Shown: positions 47,466-59,569 of the stretch, piece after piece
Numbering within the stretch: position 1 is the stretch's first letter
Layout: the number at the start of each line of letters is the position of its first letter
Source of the DNA: Cycas panzhihuaensis
Lineage: Eukaryota > Cycadophyta
NCBI GenBank assembly: GCA_023213395.1
Contig: CM041465.1
Coordinates: 39,687,741-39,751,740 of the forward strand
DNA: 64,000 nucleotides
Direction of reading: 5' to 3'
Notes under the pieces: model-generated
The model's input: the letters and a program-made list of their open reading frames with translations, nothing else
The model's database searches: none
What the model was told of the DNA's origin: nothing
Translations under genes and position numbers: made by a program

Positions 47466-48000
47466 GGGATATGAAGTACTTTTGATCTTTCTTAACAAGG
47501 CTAGGTGATTACTCCATGTAAATTTCTTTATTTAAATCCCCTTTTAAAAATGCACTCTTGACATCCATCTAGTGTAGTTGTCAATTGAATTATGTAGCTA
47601 TTTTCATAATGAGTTGAATGGTATTCATCTTTATAACAAGAGCAGAGGTTTCTTAATAATTGATCCCTTCTCACTACTTAAAGCCTTTTACTACAAGTTA
47701 AGTTTTGTATTTGCCTATAGATCCATCTAATTTGAAGTTTTTCTTATAGATCCATTTGTATCCAATTATATGCTTGCCAGTTGGTAGTTTGATTAAATCC
47801 CATATGTGGTTCTTCTTGATAGCTTGGATTTTAGATTCCATAACATCATTACACTTTTGCTCTTTAATTGCTTCTTCAATTATCGATGGTTTATTTAAAT
47901 TCAATACACATAGTATAAGAGTTATGTTCTCTTATTTAATAGGTCACATTTTTATTTTCACTTTACTTTAGAATTAAGTAACAATTTTTCAGTGTCTTTC
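47466..48000 (-). pseudogene. Copia C RT, N-terminal part
   Basis: The stretch 47904-47698 is open with AIKKNHIWDLIKLPTGKHII and YKWIYKKNFKLDGS, the start of copia RT. The minus strand continues with LDVKSAFLK-type text near 47560 and reaches the GGGAT site at 47470. The following residues lie at 42790 and below. Confidence 0.85.
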
Positions 48001-49480
48001 CATAGTTTTTATATACCATTTTAGAAGCTTTTTCTTCAAAGAAGAAGCTGATGAATTAAATAACTTTTTTGGCTTTGCCTTTAGTTCTATTTTTGACATC
48101 TACTTAGATTCATCTTTTAAAAATTGAAAAGATTTTAATTTTGTTTATTTACATATGTCAAATAGCTCATATTTAGGTTGAATAATATCACATGAAGTAC
48201 TGTATTTAGGCAGTTTCTCAACCTGATCCTCAACTTCAACTGAACCAATATCTTGAGTTTTATCTTCCTAAAACATAATATCATGAGTTGTATGAACTTT
48301 TTGAGTCGATAACTTGTATACCCTGCATACTTTACTTTCCTCAGAGTATCGAACAAGGATGCACTTCATTCTTTTTCCATCTAATTTTTATCATTTCTAT
48401 TTTAGAATATGCATGTATGTATTACATCCAAAGATTCTTAGATGGATTACAATTAGTTTCTTATCTAACCAAGATTTCTCATGGGTCATATTCCTCACAA
48501 CCCTTGGAGTGATTTTGCTTATCAGATATGCTACTATGTTCATGGCTTCTGCCTATAAGAAATTAGTAACATCCTTACCTTTCATTATTGCTTTGGCTTT
48601 TTCAACCAAGGTTCTATTTATATATTCAGCAACTCCATTTTGATGAGGTGTATAAGTAGTAGCAAACTACCTCTAAATTCCATGATCTTTGTAGAACTGG
48701 GTGAATTCATTTAAAGTATACTCTTCACCATTGTCAGTTCATAGGACCTTGATCTTTTTTCCACTTTTATTTTCTATCAACTCCTTAAACTATTTGAAGT
48801 AAGTGAAGACTTGTAATTTTTTTCTTAATAGAAAAACTCATATTTTTCTTAGAAAGTCATTGATAAAAGTGATGAAATATCTCACTCCACTTAGTGAGAT
48901 GACAAGCATTGGCCCACAAATATTAGAGTGAACCAATCCTAATTTTTCTTTCACTCTTTACACTTTCCTTCAAAAATTATTCTTTATGTTGTTTTCCAAA
49001 AATACAAGGTTCACATAAATAACTTTCATTGTTAATTAAAGGTAGACCATCTACCATTTTTAATTTATACATCAATTGGAGATTGGAGTAGCTCAAATGA
49101 CCCATTCTTTCATGCCATCATTTTTGTTTAGGGGATACAATAAGGAATGCTATCTATACATAAGAGTATCTTTGTAATTTGTACATAGTATTTTCACTAA
49201 GTCTTATGGATACAACTTTGTTTTATCTATCTTAAATTATGTATTATCCTTAAGTAAATGTTATAGTCATATCTTGTTGTTCAATTTCACCAACCAAAAT
49301 AAGATTTGCCTTAAGATTTAGTACATACAAGATATTGTCTAAATGTCATTTATCACCATTCAATAAAATAGATTATATTTTTTCAATTTCAATTACCTCT
49401 ACCTTGGTGTCATCCCTAATGGTAATTTTTTGATTCACCTATCACATTTATTGAACCATTTTAATCTTCCATTCATATGT
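48000..49480 (-). pseudogene. Copia C integrase
   Basis: The minus strand has WHERMGHLSYSNL (HHCC domain, about 49100), YLCEPCIFGKQHK (about 49010), an IHSDICGP-like stretch altered to VHSNICGPM (first Asp lost, about 48920), DNGEEYTLNEF (second Asp, about 48730), TTYTPHQNGVAEYINRTLVE (third acidic region, about 48640) and FGCNTYMHI (about 48410). The order and spacing are full-length. The first catalytic Asp to Asn change alone would inactivate it, and stops are common. Confidence 0.88.
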
Positions 49481-49610
49481 TTTGGTGTACCTAAATCAAT
49501 GAACCATATATTTAGTACAACATAACCTATTTTGTACATAGCAACAAACAACTATATTGTGATTGTGTTAGATGGGTCTTCAATTAAGTCCATCACATAA
49601 CCATGTTGTG
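49480..49610 (-). pseudogene. Copia C protease
   Basis: The minus strand reads IWFIDLGTPKHMNG near 49500, where the family has W-x-x-D-S-G-A-S-x-H-M. The catalytic Asp and Gly are kept; Ser is Leu, one C-to-T change from TCG to TTG. Confidence 0.82.
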
Positions 49611-50420
49611 CAGTTGGTTACTTCTTGATGTGACCTAACTTTCTATAATGATAACATTTAAGCCAACATTATCCCTCTGATACTCCTAGCTTTTCCTTTT
49701 AAACTATAATCTTAAAAGGTGCATTCTTTTTTGGAATATAAGCATGCTTATCTTTAGATTTTGATGACAGTTCTCTAGAAGCTTCATTATGCATGTGCTT
49801 CAATTTTTTCTCATATTTTATAAGTAGGGATTCCAAAGAATCAATTGTCTGAGTGGATAATTTGTTAGATAGAGTCAATGTGGTTATAAAGTTTTCATAT
49901 TAAAGTGGTAGACTCCTTAGCATACAGACTATAAATTTTGAATTAGGAATGAGCTCCCTAATTATTAACAAGTGATTTTGAAGTGATATGATATCTCTCA
50001 TGAGATCTATTATATTCTAAGTCATCTTTAGTGTATACAAGTAACTTTATAGGTTGAAGGCCCTTATGCCATCCTTGTGTTCAAACAGGTTCATGATCAT
50101 GTCCCATATTTGGTGTAGTAGCATCGTTGATGTTCAAATGATGCTACTACTAATAGACAAGCTAAGAAATTCCAATGTTATCTATATCTTCAATTAATAC
50201 TCACCATTGAAATTAGTATTAATATTCAATTCATGTTAGAACTCGTAGCATCTTTACCCATTATAGAATTATCTAGATATTTTTAGAGATCATTCATATA
50301 AAAGAAACTAAACATTTGATGTTTTTGAATTATGTAGTTTTTAGGACTTTTGAATTTATCTATAACAGTTCTTATTATGCTTCCTCTAAAAGCCAGTTTA
50401 AAAAATAAATTAATAAATAA
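49610..50420 (-). pseudogene. Copia C gag
   Basis: A worn zinc knuckle reads CYHYRKLGHIKK on the minus strand at about 49660, with the second Cys replaced by Tyr and the last lost. Upstream to about 50400 the helical gag region is recognisable only in pieces (LLIIRELIPN and LRSLPL-type text around 49950). No intact start was found. Confidence 0.6.
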
Positions 50421-52487
50421 TAGTTAGAAGATAACTAAACAAGCACATAAATAACATAAGAAAGTTTTAAAAGTTGTTAATCTACATATAGTTAGCTAGT
50501 ATGATTGATTTTATTACCTCAGTTTACTTATAAGTAGTCATAATAAGCCAAACACATTAAAAAAAAAAAAATCACCAAGATTTTGTATTGAATTGTTATA
50601 TATGACCAATTCCAAATTGTAGATCTCAAAAAATCATGTGTCATGGTATATTTATTTTCTAAAAATTGACTTTGGATCATCTAGTAATGGCTCTGGCTCT
50701 TAAAATACCATGTGATCAAGAGTTGGCAAGCATGGGGCTTCACATGACTTCAAAACAATACTAAATCCAATTTAATGTGCCTTAAACTTTAGAAAACATA
50801 AAATGTTCTTTTAATTTAAAGTTTAATTAGAAATATTTCCTATAGAATATTTGATAAAATAGTGTGAGTGATGTTGGTATGTTCTATAAAAATTGGTTTT
50901 TCTAATAAACATATTAGTTTTCTCCAAAAATAACTCTACCATAACACTGTTAGGTTGATAAGGATCATAAGGATAGGTCAGTGTTAGGTGTTTTGTCACA
51001 CCTGTGATGATTGGGCATGAAAAATTTCTCATCTCCTTCTTACATCCTCATTTGGCCTCTTGTGAATAATATTTCTCCTCTTAGAGTATTTTTTCACCTA
51101 TTTTGGGCCAAAACCACTTGCATGAACCTCATTTACCCTACAATTTATTTGTATTCATAATATGTCAATCTCCTCTACATTGACCATTGTTTGAGCAATT
51201 TTTTTTACCATTTGAGTTCTACTTTTTAATAGTTTAGCCTTGTTTTCCTCCCTTTGCTTTTACTATTCATATTTCACTCTGTGTGTGGGGCTCATAGATA
51301 GATTTGGAGTTGTAATATGATTCATGCGGACCTCAATATGAGTTTCTTCCTCTGTTCATCTCTATTTTGGCATTTAGTCTTCCACAACTTGTAGGCTTTA
51401 ACTATTCAAAATTTCACTTTCTACAGGTCCCATTAGGTGTCTATAATCTTGTGAAGATGGGTGACTACCTCAGTGCATGATTTGGAGTTTGTTCAATAGA
51501 TATTTGGCTCATTATCTTTGTTGTAGGTCATAGAACTTAAAAAAAAAGAAAAAAAAAAAAAATCTTTTAGTATAGTTTAAGACTACACTTTATATCACTT
51601 AAATATTCATATTTTAATAATATTTTTCATCATTTATAGTTTATGAATCATGTCATTAAATATATTTTTCAGTTTTATCATTTGATCATTTAAGTTTTCG
51701 ATGCACATTCCTTAGTTTCTAAGTTAAATCTTCAATAAAGATTTATTTTGATGCCCTATCAGTTTAGTCTAGTTTATTAATCTTTAATGGAAGTTTATTT
51801 TTCATAATTCTTTATTAGTAGTTTTCATTAATAATGGTTTAATTTTGAATGTTTGTTTGCAACAACTCAATATCTAATTTAATAGAGACATGTGAGGTGT
51901 TTGTCTACCTGTAAAGCTAGTTGCATGTGAGTTTCATTGTATGCATGTCACTGCCCCAATAGTAGGTGCATTACCACTTATCTACATGTCACTGATCTAG
52001 CTTGCATGTCACTGTTTGAGCCTTGCATGTTACTTTTAAGAAAATAGTGTAAAATCTACTCAACAAACTAAGTGAAATTTGAGATAAAAAACACTTAATC
52101 TATTCTACATGTAAGTGATTTATAAATGTATACAAGATAGTAAAAAATTATATCATGCAATAAACATTATAAAGTTCATAGTGTAAAATAAAAAAAGTAA
52201 TAAATCATACTCAGAGGTATGAATAGGTATCTATAACCTATGATTAATTATATGATTAAATTTTATCAAACAAGCATTTGGAGCTTGCTAATGGATACTC
52301 CCCTTTGAAGAAAATACTAGTTATGTATGCTTAATAATATATAGACAATTGTGTTTGAAAATAACTATTATAGGGTAGCGCCTCATGAACACCTACGACT
52401 CGCTTTATTAAACATTCTATAAAATATGGTAAAATTTTGAATTATTCAACTTCTTAGAACAACAATACAATATGTTATAACATTAAA
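50421..52487 (-). other. Copia C leader, gene-free
   Basis: About two kb between PBS and gag. I see no domain. It contains simple A-rich runs (50560 and 51540-51560) and short open stretches such as 51032-50823 that look like chance. Confidence 0.45.
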
Positions 52488-52819
52488 ATCTAGCTCTGAT
52501 ACCATGTAAGTTATTAAAGATTAATTCTAATAAGAATAAAGATCTGATTTAATAAGATTAATTATCAAATTAACATAAAAATTACATTCACAATAATTAT
52601 AAATTTCAAAGTGAAGTCATCTCTTATTAATTTTAATAATACATTATATGTGTATAAATACAATTCTAAAAAGAATATAATTCTTAATTAAATGATGCAT
52701 GTGATAAGAGAGTTGTTATTTCTAATAACTTATCAATCACATATTAATAAATAAATCCTAAAGTCTAATAATGTTATAGAATTTTAGGGGGAGTCTCATA
52801 ACCTAAGTTATGAGCTATA
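52488..52819 (-). repeat. 5' LTR of copia C and its PBS
   Basis: On the minus strand the LTR ends AACTTACA and is followed by TGGTATCAGAGCTAGA (52488-52504), an unmutated initiator-Met PBS. The LTR proper is 52505-52819. Its outer end is shortened by about 17 bases relative to 41382-41713 but abuts the gattt duplication. Confidence 0.85.
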
Positions 52820-53665
52820 GATTTATTATTTGGGCATACTTTTTAGTGAATTTCCTATAATATCCATTCATTCTTAGAAAACCCTTTACTTGCTTAATTA
52901 TATTTAAAATTAGAAGAATTATAGACAGTTTATTTGAATCTTTTAGAGTCCTGTTATCATAGTATACCCAAATAATGATTTAAATAGGACTGTGAAGGTG
53001 AACTTATCTTGATTTAAGTATAGGTTATTTCTTCTATAACTTTCTAGCATCAACTTAAGATTGTCTATATAAATTTTCATCAAAATATACAAAGTCCAAT
53101 CATCCAAGAATAGTTTAATTGCCTTTCTTAATATATAGAAAAAAATATTTAGTATGGCCTTTAGAAAGTGATTAGTGCATTGGTCAAGCTAAAAAGCATG
53201 ACCCTATAGACATATGTGCCACACTTAGTTACAAAGGTGGTTTTCATCTGGTCTTTAGGGGCTATCCTAACTTGATTTTATCCATTGAATCTATTTGTGA
53301 AGGAGTAAACCTCATGGCCTATTTAAATTATCTTTTGTGAGGGGTATCAGAAATGGGTCCTTCCTTATAGACTTATTCAAGGTTCTATAATCCATATATA
53401 CCCATATTTTCCCATTTTTTTTTGGAACTACCACAATGAGACTGATCCATTCACTATTTTCCACCTTAAAAATATAGCCTACTTCTAATAGCTTATCCAA
53501 TTCCACTTTCACCTTTTCTTTGTACTTAGGGCTCATCTTATATGGGTGTTGTCTAACTAGCGTTTTCCCTTTGATCAACTCAATTTCATACTCCCCCAAT
53601 TCTGGTGGAATTTTGTTTAGGTCCTTATAAGACTGAGTGAATACATATTTATACTTCAAGAAAAG
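52820..53665 (-). pseudogene. G2 RT
   Basis: The open part 53659-53312 reads KYKYVFTQSYKDLNKIPPEL, PKYKEKVKVELDKLLEVGYI, EWISLIVVVPKKNGKIWVY and MDYRTLNKSIRKDPFLIPLT, the finger and palm start of gypsy RT. From 53311 to 52820 the rest is frameshifted, with FFYILRKAIKLFLDDW (catalytic F-L-D-D near 53130) and, at the end, KYAQIIN. It resumes at 41376. This segment matches G1 RT closely (same order, about two thirds of residues alike by eye). Confidence 0.9.
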
Positions 53666-55200
53666 AGTTGTGGCTTGGTTGATTGTCTATGCATCCTAGT
53701 GGTCTCCCAAGGTGACTAGTTGGGGCTATTTTGTTGCTTTGATATTGATCTATTTAAGTTTTAACTACTTACCTTCAATAGATTTTCCATATTCATTTAA
53801 TTCATATGTTTGTGTCTTGTCCATTATTCTATTTCCATACCCTTTTAAGGAATATACAAAAGGGAAATTTTATGGCTTTTCTTCATCCTCCCTTTCTAAA
53901 TTACATTTAGGTTTAGAATTTATTATTATTATTTTTTAAATAGACTATACTTAGAAACATTTTATAGTTAAGTTTGTTAAATATTTTTTTAAAAATGGAC
54001 AATATATTTTGTATTTTAGATTCTTTACTTTGGTATGTAAAGGTATGATAAAAATTCTCTATTAATGATTTCCACTCTACTAACTGTGACTTTTCATAGT
54101 GTTGGTACCAAGTTAAAGAAATTTCTTTAAAAGTTCCTGCACGTAAGTGAGTCCACTCATGTTTAGAGATATTATTCTCCTTCCATGCTTAGACACATCA
54201 TTCAATATATATGTGGGAATTATCCCCATTATTGAACCTTGCAAGTTTCAAATTTTGGTTTTAGAATTGATTCAAAATTTTATGACATAAATCATTCTAA
54301 TTCTTAATTTGAACATAATAAGCATTATACTAAGCAAAGATTTTCCCTATTAGGGACAAAAAAATTCTAAATGTCTTCTTGCTTTTTTTTTTTTTTTTTC
54401 TAAACTTGAATACATGTTTCCAAGTGTTTTTTTAGCATTGCCTACTTGCCCCCAAAATTGCAAGAAATCTTTAAGAATCTCACTAAATAACTTAGGGTTA
54501 TCTTGAATCACTTATAAGTGTTAAATCTCTTTTGACCAGATTTTCTCTATTTCTTTTTTAAAAATATAGATCGGTCTTTTCTTTTGTTGTTTTGCTATCA
54601 AATCCATGTCTTCTTTATCTTTTGAGAAGTGAGGACATATCTCTAGATGATAGTAATTCATTGAGTATATTTCTTCCCATGCATTTTGCAACTAATTACG
54701 CATATGGGAAAATGATGCCTTACTAGGTAGTGTGGACTATACCTAATAAGTTGTCTTTGAACACAAGCTCACTATTGGGATCTATATTGGCTATGGTGGA
54801 GGAACCCTTTTTCATATCTTCAACTTTTTCAATGTGGGGGTTATTTAAACACAGGGGTAGGGTCACTACTTTCCCTACAACTAGTAATATAAATGTATTT
54901 CTTCTTGAATCCTGAATTGCTTTGATAGTCAACAACCATGGTCTACTAATTAGAGTTAGATAGGTCTTCTTCTAATTTTGTGTATAAACTATTGCAAAGT
55001 TCATTAACATAGTTATACATGTTACTATAATTAGGACATTCATCAAGAGTCTCCATTGGTCTTACTTGTAGGTGGTTGACTGGCATAATAGAATAGTCTA
55101 GGGAAACTACTTTTGGCCTTCCCAATGTTATCCATGATGTCTTTGGCAATATATTCATGCCTAATCCTCCATCCATAATGGTTTTATATAATGATGTTCA
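53666..55200 (-). pseudogene. G2 protease and PR-RT linker
   Basis: The stretch 55176-54946 reads MDGGLGMNILPKTSWITLG and VVSLDYSIMPVNHLQVRPME, the protease with D-G-G at the active site as in G1. A linker follows, with NTFILLVVGKVVTLP (54870) and YYHLEICPHF (about 54640), matching the G1 linker at 34456. An A/K-rich stretch near 54390 corresponds to a long T run on the plus strand. Broken by stops. Confidence 0.8.
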
Positions 55201-55299
55201 TAAAGTTGCCATCAGAACTCATAGGTCCACCACAGTGTCTTTCAATGCCCTTAATACTGGCTTCTTAATTTGATCTAATACAATCAACTGGAAATATCT

Positions 55300-57032
55300 T
55301 GCTTCCTACCATTTAAAGATTGTAATAATTAGAATGGTCACTCCTAACTCTATTAGTAAATCCCAAACTAATTAGAGTTGTTGTGAAGACTCCTAAGGAG
55401 CTATCCTCCTTTCGTAGGCCTACCCTTTGAAACAATACTCCTATTGATTCTCTTTATTTTATACTTCATTCATGACTTATTGGAGTCATTCCTTCTCCAC
55501 TAGACATTCTAGAAAATTCCCTATTATAGGGTGTAGTCAATACCTTCCCACTCTAGGTCTACATATAGGAATGAATCTCCTTATCTAACACTTAGTAAGG
55601 AAATTGATCATCTATATTTTAACATTTTTTGGGACAGTTAGCCCATTCATGCTCATTTGGCCTAGATTCTTCATAAATAAAATTGCCTCATTTTTTTCTG
55701 TAGTGGTCATTCATATCTAAAAAGGCCCCATATTTAACATAAAATGCATCAGATTGCCTTAGTCTTTCCTTTATATTATTTTCCTATTCCTTGATTAGAT
55801 TTTTAGAAAAACACATTATGAATTTCTCCTTTAGAGCCTTTAGGGCCTTGTCTAAAGAAATGCTCTCATGTATTATAGTTGGTTCTCCTATAATTATCAC
55901 ACTAGTTCATTGATCCTTAATGCTCATTTCTCAAGTGACCTTATTGATTATAGGGTAGAGGGCACCATATATTATCTTTATATTTCTCCAAACATAGATG
56001 GGCTAATTTTATTTGTAGCTTTTTAATTTCTTGATTTTGTTGCATTCCTACTGGTATTAACATTGGTGGTAGTTGTTTAAGTGCTTCTATTTCTTGCCTT
56101 AGGGCTTCAATCTCCAAAATTAGGCCCATGTATTAAGTCTAAATTATCTACTAACCATTCATTTTATATTACTTCAAATTCACACCCACTTGAGGTATTT
56201 AATGAAAATTAGGTTCTATTTGAAGGGTTAAACTCAATTCTACCACTAACTACAAATATGTTAATTTCATCTAGTTCTCAAATTTTAGTTTTAATTTTTG
56301 TACTTATTCATAATTATGCATTGGGTGTAATGTTACCTTGTCCCTGAGTTAGGGGATCAACCCCTAAATAAAATATTTCATTATAAGCCTTGGGTTGATT
56401 GGGGCTAACATATCCATCTTGTTCATAATGTTTCTCATCTGTCCATCAAAATTATTAACTACTCTTGGAAGTTGTCTAATTTCTTCTAGTGCCTAAAATA
56501 TTGTTATTAGGTCCTTGAGTTTTTTTAATTGATCCATAAAATATATTTGTAATTTATCTTAGGTTAAATTCTATGTTGAAGCATATTGGAACCATGATAT
56601 TGCACCTCCTTATAATGTTGAAAAAAATTTGGCCCTTATTTCATCTGGGCCTTGAATCTTTTTAATTTTTAACATATAAGAAATAAGATCACCTCCACCT
56701 ACATTCATCAGTAATGATGTGCTCTACCATGGGCTTCCTTCTCCTATAATCATCCCTCCTCTTAATAATGGTGAAGTACTATTAACACCTAATGTGCTTC
56801 CCATTTGACTCAAACTTCCTTCCATCGATGGGAAATAGGGTTCTGATAGAATTAACCAAATAAGTGCTTTGCTCATCTTATCAAAGAGGGGATTAAAAAT
56901 ATGGGTAAGAGGAGTTTTGATCTCTACTAGGTGATTGTTCCACCTTCTACTTATTGCACTGTATAATTTCACTACTATAGAATTATTTTCATCACTTGAT
57001 GTTATAATTTCACTTATTGGTCCTTTATTCAT
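55300..57032 (-). pseudogene. G2 gag
   Basis: The frame 57032-56724 is open (MNKGPISEI, RRWNNHLVEIKTPLTHIF). It continues through single stops with IRAKFFSTL, a stop, GGAISWFQYASTQNLT (about 56590), LKKLKDLITIF, VVNNFDGQMRNIMNKMD, and LHPMHNYE and LKLKFEN near 56310. The L-x-G-x-A-x-x-W-F pattern is that of the Ty3 gag domain. The stops fall on Gln/Trp positions. The C-terminal part down to 55300 is low-information, with a Leu-rich LEIEALRQEIEALKQL heptad-like stretch at 56125-56080 that could form a short coiled coil. Confidence 0.8.
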
Positions 57033-57436
57033 TGATTGTACTTATAATTTTTTATCAGTGACTAGGTCCTCTTCTAATACACACTATTAGTTTTTCTCTT
57101 CTATTTAGATTGCCACTTTCTAAGTAAGGGTTTTAATTACTATCACTTCAACCTAGTTATCTTTTTCCAACTTGTCTTTTAGAATTGGCTTCCTCTCTTT
57201 TGTCAATCCCATAAGTGGTTGTCTCTCCACATGCCTTTTTAATATAATTAAAAACCTAGGTTTACACACTCCTACTTGTGTTTTATCATTTGCCTTGCTC
57301 TTAATGTGTCTTAGCTTTTTTCTCTAAAAGAACCCTTGGTGGCATGGAAGAAAGACCAACCTTATTTACTCAGCCCTGATCATCTCTATCTTGTGCTATC
57401 TTTTTTCCTTAGGTTCAGTAGGGCAACAAAACCAAT
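57033..57436 (-). other. G2 leader and PBS
   Basis: The minus strand after the LTR reads TTGGTTTTGTTGCCC (57422-57436). This could be a decayed TGGCGCCGTTGCC site, the Asp-tRNA type PBS used by several plant gypsy families, but the match is partial. The remainder has no gene. Confidence 0.45.
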
Positions 57437-58107
57437 GTATGTTATGCTACCTATGCATATAATTATTGATTGCCCATGTAGATAGAATAAGCACAATGAT
57501 TGAAAGATACAAATCAATAGGGAAATATAAACTAGAACTCTTTATTTAAGAGGGTGTTGCATCTAGTCATTTCACAAGTAGACATAGCCTTGAATAGTAC
57601 AATTAGGAGACTACTACAAAAGTATAATGTTACGATGCTATAATAAGGACATAAGAAAATCCTATTGTACAAGAATAAACATGCATATCAATCATTTGAT
57701 CTTTACTTATATAAGAAAATACATTTGATTATATCAATCAAGGGTTAGATTGCACTTTGGATTCCACTTGGACTATGATCCATTAGCTAGTTGCACCTTT
57801 GATCGAACCTATAATTGCAATTAATGTCCTAGTCATACTTGGAGTCTCACCTATAATGCGAAAGACATTCTAATCATACTTCCAAGTGACACTTATACTA
57901 TGATTGGTAATTCAATCATACTTAAAGTTGCACCTGAACTATGATTAGAGCTTGGATCACACCTTTAACTATGATCAAGTCATTGATTGCACCTCTAATA
58001 GGATCTTTAACTGTGATCTAAATCCTAATTATTCCTTTGATTGTGCTTTTCCTTTAGAATTGTACTCCCAAATTCTAGAATTCTTCCTTGAATATTTCAT
58101 TCACACA
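57437..58107 (-). repeat. 5' LTR of G2, with fewer subrepeats
   Basis: 671 bases, TGTATGTTATGC to ATTCACACA on the plus strand. Subrepeats of 41-42 bases run from 57751 to about 58067 (starts at 57751, 57792, 57834, 57875, 57917, 57958 and 57988; the unit at 57958 is only 30 bases long). Confidence 0.86.
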
Positions 58108-59130
58108 CATAAATCCCTCAATAAGGCCACAAAAAGGGACCCATTCCCTATTCTTTTTATTAAGGATGTCTTAGAGAAGGTAGTAGATCACAAGGTTTTT
58201 TCATTCATGAATGAATTTAGTGGTTATAATCAGCTAAGAATAGCCCTTGAATATTAGTTAAAGATAACCTTTATGATATAGTAGGGCATGCATGCCTATC
58301 ATGTCATGCCTTTTGGATTAAAAAATGCATTGACTACCTTTTAAAGAGTAAATATGAACATTTTTTGATAAGTAATTAAAAAAATAATTGATTTTTTTGA
58401 ATGATTGAACCTTTTATAGTCTTATAAAAAATCATTTGAATAATATTAGACTATTATTATAAATATATAAAAGGAATGATCAATGTGTAAGTCCTAACAA
58501 TGTACTTAATGGTACCCTTTATTTTATTGTTAGGGCATATTATTACCAAATAAGGGCTACTTATAAACACATCAAAAGTTAGGATAATTTTAAAATTTTC
58601 AATATTAAAAATTATAAAGAATCTTAAGGGTTGCTTAGGCATGATCAGTTCTTATCATAAGTTCATTAAGGAATATGCCTAAATTGTTAATACCCTAGAA
58701 TCTTTGTTGAAGAAAAAGACAACATGGCAATGGGCTCTGAAGCATCAATTAGATTTTGGTTTGTTGTAAAAGCAAGTAGCACAAGCTCCAATATTGAGGT
58801 TCTCTACTTGGGAAAAGTTATTTTATGTGCACAGGGATACATCCTTGTATGTGATTGGTTGTGTGTTGGTGAAATCATTAGAAAATAATATTGGCTTGCT
58901 TGTATATTTTATAAGTAGAAAGTTGACACATGCTAAATAAAACTATGTGGTTATATAAAGGGAAGGATTGGGAATTGTGTATGATTTGCAAAAATCCAAA
59001 CATTATTTACTAGAAAATGCATTCATGTTTTATAATATTTGATCAATAAATGAATATTGCAAGATAGAATTAGTTGATAGTTGATGTTGTTTCAAGAGTT
59101 TAGTTTTAAAATTATAATAAAGAAAGAGGA
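58108..59130 (+). pseudogene. G1 RT (second part) and RNase H
   Basis: From 58115 the plus strand reads NKATKRDPFPI, VLEKVVDHKVFSFMNEFSGY (about 58160), NQLRIALEY, and YHVMPFGLKNALTTF (about 58300), completing the RT begun at 35474. The F-L-D-D block is not visible; 58340-58620 is disordered and AT-rich, perhaps a small deletion or insertion. RNase H follows with ALKHQLDF, AQAPILRFSTWEKLFYVHRD (about 58785), FISRKLTHAK and YDLQKSKHYLLENAF (about 58980). Stops replace expected Gln and Trp. Confidence 0.86.
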
Positions 59131-59569
59131 AAAATAAATAATTCTAGATTAACAATCTCACATCATAGAAGGAGAAGTAGTGGGGGTGTATGATGATTTT
59201 CTAAACACCAAGTTGTTTTCAATAGTGACAATACCAACTTGGTAAGTGATTGCTTAATACTTGATGACAATCCAAACTCTAATAAGACTAGATCAAGTAG
59301 AGTGATGGAGTTCCATGAAAAAAAAATTTACCCTTTCGAATATTCTAAGGTATACTTTATAAAGTAGGAGCTAATGGAGTTTTGTCCCAATGTGCTCTAG
59401 AACATGAAGTGGAATTGATGATAAGGAAAGTTCACAAAGGGGTTGCAACCAGGCATCAAGGGAAAAAAACGCTACAAGAAAAAAATTGTTGGTAGGATTA
59501 TAATGACCCACCTTCTTTGAAGATATCGATAATAGGTAAAATCTTGTAGTGTATGCCAATAAATAAGGA
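59131..59569 (+). other. G1 segment between RNase H and integrase core
   Basis: Stops in all frames. The zinc-binding part of integrase should lie here; VHKGVATRHQGKK near 59430 and a WW-like stretch near 59490 are weak candidates. Confidence 0.4.

Larger units (their letters stand above)
41382..52819 (-). mobile_element. Copia C: minus-strand Ty1/copia element nested in G2
   Basis: LTRs lie at 41382-41713 (3') and 52505-52819 (5'), with a PBS next to the 5' LTR and a polypurine tract (AAGGGGAAG on the minus strand) next to the 3' LTR. The G2 sequence gives the duplication gattt on the plus strand at 41377-41381 and 52820-52824 (AAATC on the minus strand), and the G2 protein reads straight through once the element is ignored. 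The first ~17 bases of the 5' LTR are missing. It contains gag, protease, integrase, RT and RNase H, and is interrupted in RT by GA copy 2. Confidence 0.92.
35747..58107 (-). mobile_element. G2: minus-strand Ty3/gypsy element nested in G1
   Basis: The 5' LTR is 57437-58107 and the 3' LTR 35747-36564. Minus-strand gag, protease, RT, RNase H and integrase lie between them in gypsy order. It interrupts the G1 RT. LTR termini are inverted (TGTGTGA and TCACACA). The target duplication is unclear; acaga (35741-35745) and ataaa (58109-58113) would agree if two transitions occurred. G2 is itself interrupted by copia C (41382-52819) and a solo LTR (37073-37478). Its protein motifs are close to G1, so they are related families in opposite orientation. 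Confidence 0.9.
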
